64,000 bases of DNA from Apophysomyces variabilis (taxonomy: Eukaryota; Mucoromycota; Mucoromycetes; Mucorales; Mucoraceae). Made by a program: the position numbers and the translations under genes. The number at the start of each line of letters is the position of its first letter. The stretch's first letter is position 1. The notes under the pieces are model-generated. The model made no database searches. It was not told the origin of the DNA and worked only from the letters and a program-made list of their open reading frames with translations. The stretch spans positions 248,001 through 312,000 of the forward strand of contig MZZL01000400.1 in assembly GCA_002749535.1 (NCBI GenBank). Reading direction: 5' to 3'. Of this stretch, positions 58,682 through 64,000 are shown in pieces.

Positions 58682-60277
58682 TTATCGTCTCTTCTTGCCC
58701 TTAAATTTTTTGGGCATCTCTATTTTTTCCTCGGCATCATCCGCATCATCACCCTGACGACCACGTTTTGCTCCTTTTGCTCCTTTTGCTCCACCTCGTT
58801 CCTTCATTTCCAAAGCCGCAATACGTTGCGCATCATTGACACGTTCCTGCAACAGCATCACTTGTTCCTTTTCCACAGGGAATGCATCCAATTTACGCTC
58901 CATATCCTTCTCAATGCGCTGGATCAACTCCACATCGTACTGAGTAACAAATGTAATTGACTTGCCGGATCGCCCTGCTCTTGCTGTTCGGCCGACACGA
59001 TGAATGTAATCTTTCGATGATTGGGGTACATCATAGTTTATGACAACATCCACAGAAGGGATATCAAGACCTCTGCCAAATCACATCATTATTTCTTGCT
59101 GCCAAATTTTTCTTACAGCGTACCTGCTCGCCACATCAGTTGCGACAAGTATATTTCGAGATCCAGATTTAAATTTATTCAATGCTCCCAAACGGTTCGA
59201 CTGAGGCATCTGGCCATGCAGAGGGATAGCACCAAAGCCCAAATTCCGTAACATAATCGCGATCTTCTGTGTATCATTGCAGGTACGGGTGAAAATAATG
59301 GTCGAATTGCCAGCAAGTTCGTTCAGTAGGTACACCATATAACAATCTTTATGCTTCAGAGGGAAAAACAAATAGTATTGTAAGAGGGTCTTAACAGTTG
59401 AGTACCTATTGTGGTACAAGAAAGTAGCCAGTTAGTCAGTCTACAAGGAAATGACACAGCTTTTCTTAATCTTACTTTGTGGCAACTTCAACCTTAACAG
59501 GCTTATTTAAACTTGCACGCTGCAATTTAGCCACCTTGGTTGTCATGGTCGCAGAGAACAAGAATGTGTTGCGCTCACGGGGAATCACCTTCAAGATCTG
59601 GTCGATTTTGGGTCCAAAGTCAAGGTCAAGTAATCGATCAGCTTCATCCATGACCAGATATTTCAGGTTTTTCAGGCTGAAACCTTTAGTGTTCTCTAAA
59701 TGATCTTGAAGACGACCAGGTGTGCAAACAATAATATGTGGTCTCTTTGAAAGTGCAATGGATTGGGCCATCATGTCCATACCACCCACGATGACAGCGC
59801 AACGGACACCAATGACAGATCCAAGAGATTCGAAGGTATCGGCAATTTGATATGCCAATTCTCTAACAAGACATATGAGCCTCCTATTCCTTGCGCTTGT
59901 TATGTATAAAATAACCCTACCTTGTTGGTGCCATCACACAAGCGAAAAATGCCTGTGGGTTATCCCACAGTTTCTGGATGATGGGCAACGCAAACGCAGC
60001 CGTCTTACCCGAACCAGTTTGAGCAAGACCAATAATATCTCGACCTTCTAAAGCCCATGGAATAGATTCCTTTTGAATTTCGGTCGGATGCTTAAACTTC
60101 AGTTTATCACATGCTTCGCACAGTTCCTTGGATATGCCCTACAATTTATCAGAAGATCATTTAGCCAGAAAATCTTAATATTCCAATGCTTACAAGATCC
60201 GCAAATGTTGTCTCCTCAGGTTTTTTCTTTGAAAGGGCCTCCATATCCACCGTCACTTTCTTCTCTATTTCAGGCAT
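58682..60277 (-). CDS. RRP3: DEAD-box RNA helicase Rrp3/DDX47
   Basis: Five exons (60277-60194, 60138-59921, 59862-59476, 59405-59124, 59072-58682) give 453 aa in phase. All core motifs are present: Q-motif region (FKHPTEIQ), motif I AQTGSGKT, Ia PTRELA, TPGR, motif II DEAD in [47 protein letters not shown]. The sequence around [20 protein letters not shown] and [13 protein letters not shown] matches DDX47. It acts in the nucleolus in early 18S rRNA processing. The C-terminus is Lys/Arg/Gly-rich (KGKKRR). The start is placed at [20 protein letters not shown]. Confidence 0.95.
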
Positions 60278-60599
60278 GATCGATGAATCTCGAAGAATGA
60301 GGTATAGAAAAAAAGAACCTTTGAGCTGACAAAAAAGAAAAATTGACATAGCGCGCAAGCCACGCTATTACCATATTTGGCCGATCAATAGGTAAAAGGA
60401 TGTCCATTAAAGCAAAGCCAATCACACCAGCATGATCATTTGCGTTCGTTTCGAACAATAGCCTATGTCAAAAGAAGAAATTTAGATTGGTTAATACAAA
60501 TTTTTGAGTTAGTCAAGGAATAGAAATACGCCTTGCACAGTAATAATAGTACTGGTCTACATGGCATGCTCACTGTGGAAATTTTTCATCCGGTTTGTC
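60278..60599 (-). other. Upstream of RRP3; possible stray exon at 60460-60395
   Basis: On the minus strand, LLFETNANDHAGVIGFALMD followed by ILLPIDRPNM and a GT donor reads like part of a protein, but no partner exon was found and RRP3 does not need it. It may be the edge of a degenerate gene. Confidence 0.3.
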
Positions 60600-61080
60600 G
60601 GGAAATCGACGGCGAGGCGTCGGATCGGTTCCGTTCCTACTGTTCCTTCGTAAATTCTGAGAACAATGACAATGATAACGTGACTCTACAATTTCGTTCA
60701 TAGCGCCATTAAGGCATCTTATGAAACGGATGCCCTAGGAAAGAACCAAGCCTTGGATATGAACATAGCCTGGTGAAGCAGTTTGTAGTCAATGCAAAAG
60801 GAGAGATACCCGATGGCGCTATAACTGCGATTATACCTCAGTCAATAACATTTCCACTCTGATGATCAAGAAGCTGGCGATGGACCTAAACACAAGCCAA
60901 GGCCGGTCCAATATGTACTGACAGGACGCACATTCCTGCTTGAAAGACGAGGCCATTGACAGCCTGGGCAGGATGGCTCTTGTCAAATACAAGGTGCTAC
61001 TGAACCAATGCGAAGATTACTGGGCCTCGCAGTACCTGTTCTGAAAGCATTGGAACAATCGTACTAGTATAAAATGCTGA
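60600..61080 (+). pseudogene. Degenerate coding relic, probably repeat-derived
   Basis: Plus-strand segments read like protein but in different frames and broken by stops: AIKASYETDALGKNQALDMN IAW then stop; LVKQFVVNAKGEIPDGAITA; then MIKKLAMDLN..., KDEAIDSLGRMALVKYKVLL, NQCEDYWASQYLF then stop. Base composition is more balanced than the AT-rich surroundings. I interpret this as a decayed gene or transposon piece; the family is not recognised. Confidence 0.4.
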
Positions 61081-61524
61081 AATACAGGCATCTCTACAGC
61101 TAGCACCGTGAGAGCAGTGCTACTAGTAAAGCTGATAAGGTTCCTGCTAGATAGGTTATATAGTAACGACTGATAATTAAAACTTCTTTCTTACATCAAC
61201 TGGAAATAGTGTGCAGTAACATTCACCAGGTATAAAGACAAGACGGGAAACAGTGTCTCTCAGTGTCACTCTTTGGTAAGTCTCGAACAAAAATACAAAT
61301 GAGTAAAGCTTCCTCTTTCTTCTATGTTTATACCCCAAAAGTGACTGGGAGACGAAAAAGAAGAAAAGAGGATGAATGCCTCGAATCACTCGGGTTGCTA
61401 ACAAGTGTAGAAAAGCGTAAACGAAACGAAATAAAAACTGTTCTTTGCAATGCATAATAATGAAAACCGATAGTAGAAGCTAGAAGTAGCTAGAGTGAAA
61501 GGGGGTAACTGCGATTGCGGCAGC

Positions 61525-61572
61525 TTCGTCGGGTTTATAGGGTTCCTCGTTAGCTAAAGGAGACCCGACGAA
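61525..61572. repeat. 10-bp inverted repeat (hairpin)
   Basis: TTCGTCGGGT at 61525-61534 is matched by its exact complement ACCCGACGAA at 61563-61572 with a 28-nt loop. An extra ACCCGAC follows. It sits between the relic and the retrotransposon and could be a terminal piece of a small element or a chance stem. Confidence 0.6.
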
Positions 61573-61895
61573 CCCGACAAAAAATTCCCACAGTTCAACA
61601 TTTGTAAGTTTTATGGAGAACCATAACAAGGGCTTCAGACATTCTTACTAAGATTTACGCAATTCGCTTTAGTTTTCTATGGTTATTTATGGGGATGAAT
61701 CTTTGATGCTTGTGTCCATCTTGTTTTAATCGATCCGACCCTTTTCTGATAGGATGTATCCAGACTAATTGGGACTTTATGGTTATTCATCCAGGATTTA
61801 GTCAATTTGACTTAAAGTCAGTTTTCCTAACTACATATTGTCTGAGGTACAAAGTTGTCACGGTGAAAAATGACGGTTTCCCACGTACTTCATCC

Positions 61896-62020
61896 CGAAC
61901 ATCGAGGTGATGCAGTTCGCCATCCCGTTAAAATCGGAACATCGTGATTGTGCAGTTCGCCGAGTACGGCGAATGGGCGAAGAGCGGCCATTTACATGGG
62001 CCTGGTGCAGTTCGGCATGG
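61896..62020. repeat. Imperfect direct repeats around TGCAGTTCGCC
   Basis: A 26-base unit (61896-61921) recurs with four changes at 61936-61961, spaced 40 bases apart, and a partial third copy (GGTGCAGTTCGGC) lies near 62003. The stretch 61890-62100 is clearly GC-richer than the flanks, just left of the retrotransposon. Confidence 0.65.
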
Positions 62021-62131
62021 CACTGACATGAGACAGCCCTCACGTTCCCACACGCCACCCCCGCACCAGCGCGCCGCGCTTGCCCTTGCGCGCCACCTCG
62101 AGCCACCCAGCTCCCAAACCCAACCACAACA

Positions 62132-63552
62132 CTTGAAAATTATGAGGAACACAGTAAATCACTAGGCTACCGTTGGAACCCTTCCAAGTGTGTTATTGTA
62201 CATAACTCACGAGAACGGGCTCATCCACGCCCTCGCCTGGCCATATATGATGTGGATCTCCCGGCAGAGCCCTTTTTCAAGTATCTGGGCATCCCATGGG
62301 CGCCTGGCGGAATTATGGACGTGGCTCGTTTGATTCAACACAATACAAGGAAAGCTATTGCCAGCATGCATATTCTCAGTAGCATCGGCTTCAATCCGTC
62401 TGGTTTTCCCCGACTCCTTGGAACTCGACTGTATAAGCAATTCTTGCGACCCATCCTTGAATATGGCATGACTATTCAACCAGTGACCGGGACACAAATC
62501 AAGCTATTGGAAACCACACAAGACAATTGCCTGAGACGTCTATATGGCGGACGCAGTCGCTCGTCGACTGCTGTTATCTGCCACTTAGGTAATGTTCCTG
62601 CCATGTCCTCTCGGGTTCCTATCCTACAAACAAAGTTCCTAGTTCGGGCACAACACCTTCCCGATGATGCCCTTCTCACCTTTCTCCTCCTTCGCATCAA
62701 CCGTTCCCGCCTCTCTCGCTGGTCTCAACTGAAAAAGAATCCCCTCTGGCACCGACTCCCTCCCTCCACCTCGGCAGTGGATGCTAAGTTGCTTCGCAAC
62801 CAAATACGCTTCTTTCTTCACGACCGTTTTTGGAACAATTATACAGGCTCAAAAATGATATTGTTAAAAGCCTGTCGGCCTCGTATAGGGATTGACCCCA
62901 TCCTATGGATACCGATGACTCGACACGAACGCAGCCGATGTATCCGCTGGCGACTCGGGTGGATGCCTTCTGGCAAGCCTTAGCCTTGTGGAAACTTCCC
63001 TGAACAAGCCCAGCTCTCCCGTGCCCACGTGATATCTTGTCTGCAGTGTCATAGTAAACTGAACGTACCCGTTGTCGTCGTTGGCCCCCTCTCTTACACC
63101 CTAAACCAGCTTTCCGCCCGCCCACCTCAATCGCAACAACAAATACTTCACTGGCGACGCATATGGCCCACCCTCTCCTCCATACTGCTCGACATAGACC
63201 GCCTCTGCCGCCCACCGGATGACATAACCCCTGAATTCTCAACAACTAGCCCTTTTCTACAATGGATATCAAAGCCTCCAAATGCACCACTGGCATTCCT
63301 CCCCACCAACTCTTTCCTTGACTCCTCCTCTTAACACTCTCCACTCTTTCCCCATCTCTCCATGTTATCCATTGTTGCTGCCCTAGTCCTCTTACTTATA
63401 TCACTATTCCTTTCTCTCCTCATTTTTTGCCCTTCAGAGCCCAAGGGATTTTTTAGTTCTTTCTTCTCTTTAGTCTTCTCTACTTCTTTTTTCGATCTAG
63501 CTAGAGCAGATAGGCCGAATGGCGCAGGTGCTCATTGGCATTCTAATAAAAT
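62132..63552 (+). mobile_element. 5'-truncated non-LTR (LINE-type) retrotransposon
   Basis: The frame from about 62132 to 63334 encodes the C-terminal part of a LINE reverse transcriptase and beyond: SLGYRWNPSKCVIVH, FFKYLGIPWAPGG, YKQFLRPILEYGMTIQP, LLETTQDNCLRRLYGG, then a Cys/His stretch (PCGNFPEQ...AHVISCLQCHSK) like the terminal zinc knuckle. The catalytic palm (YxDD) and any first ORF are missing, so it is 5'-truncated. A TAG at 62981-62983 interrupts an otherwise open frame, so the copy is dead. A 3' untranslated region follows to an AATAAAATA-type end near 63552. No clear target-site duplication was found. Confidence 0.85.
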
Positions 63553-64000
63553 ACAATTTTCAACTGAACGATTTACTGTATTAGCAGGACGATATGGCCT
63601 GTAGCAAGAAGTAGTGTTAACGTTATATGAAAACATCAATAAAAGAATTCAGAAAAAAAATTTAGTATACTACAGACATAACTGTTTTTGGTTTAAAGAG
63701 AATTTGTATGCAATTGCAACAAATGGGGAGTGAATGAGGTACTTGCGTTTATGCGACCATGACGAATGTCCAGTCTAATCAAAAACAGATCATACATAGA
63801 TTAGTATAGATCCGGGTTGCATCTCTAGCTTGTACGTGCTGTACTTCCTTTTTATTAAAGAAGAAAAACGAAAGCAATCCAATTGAGTCTGTTTTATGCA
63901 ATGTGGAATCGGATTGCATCTTCGTCTAATGAGAGTCGAAATGCTGAATGTTGTATAAAAGCAATTTTTAGCATCGGTTTACGTAAACACAAAACAGAAA
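63553..64000. other. Right edge, no gene recognised
   Basis: AT-rich DNA after the retrotransposon tail with no coding pattern. Confidence 0.4.

Noticed and set aside
63335..63552. Retrotransposon tail as an LTR
   Set aside because: No repeated copy elsewhere in the window and the coding part is LINE-type, so it is better read as a 3' untranslated region.

Overview
This is a nuclear window from a filamentous fungus, most likely an early-diverging Mucoromycota (Mucorales-like) species. The support is: many short (about 50-130 nt) GT-AG introns, several per gene; pyrimidine-rich runs just upstream of start codons; AT-rich spacers with CA/GT/TTG microsatellites; and fungal-type genes (class V chitin synthase with a myosin motor, an SKN7-type HSF/receiver hybrid, PET117, PFA4, a cold-shock protein). 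The species cannot be named from sequence alone. Gene models were built by hand by joining exons that keep frame across canonical splice sites. Most multi-exon models close perfectly in frame.

Layout. 1-2.7 kb: 5' end of an unrecognised gene running off the left edge, then a 2.4 kb spacer. 2.7-13.5 kb: coiled-coil protein (+), ribosomal protein uL13 (+), unknown protein (-), CHFR-like RING E3 (-), small multipass membrane protein (-), SKN7-like regulator (+). 14.2-23.1 kb: myosin-chitin synthase (-) divergent from a DH-PH RhoGEF (+). 23.6-27.8 kb: Ubc7/UBE2G E2 (+), degenerate-ubiquitin/eS31 fusion (+), PET117 (-), unknown basic/acidic protein (+). 30.4-40.1 kb: F-box protein (-), PFA4 palmitoyltransferase (-), TPR protein (+), DUF202 membrane protein (-), TMEM70-like mitochondrial protein (+), RGS protein (+). 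43.6-48.6 kb: cold-shock protein (+, next to a 4-N assembly gap), BLOC1S4-like protein (-), ATP synthase gamma (+). 50-52 kb: two weak gene candidates. 52.8-60.3 kb: C2H2 factor (+), CWF19-like (-), NOSIP-like (+), Rrp3/DDX47 helicase (-). 60.5-64 kb: repeat-derived DNA, with a degenerate coding relic and a 5'-truncated non-LTR retrotransposon interrupted by a stop codon.

Themes. Genes of related function sit together: chitin synthase beside a RhoGEF, with SKN7 nearby (cell wall, polarity, stress), and the two splicing-linked genes CWF19-like and NOSIP-like sharing about 105 bp of upstream DNA. The most unusual gene is the ribosomal eS31 precursor, whose N-terminal ubiquitin has lost the recognition patch and most chain-forming lysines yet keeps a terminal Gly-Gly. 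The most unusual arrangement is a convergent pair whose two stop codons share one CTAG. No CRISPR array, rRNA or tRNA gene was recognised.
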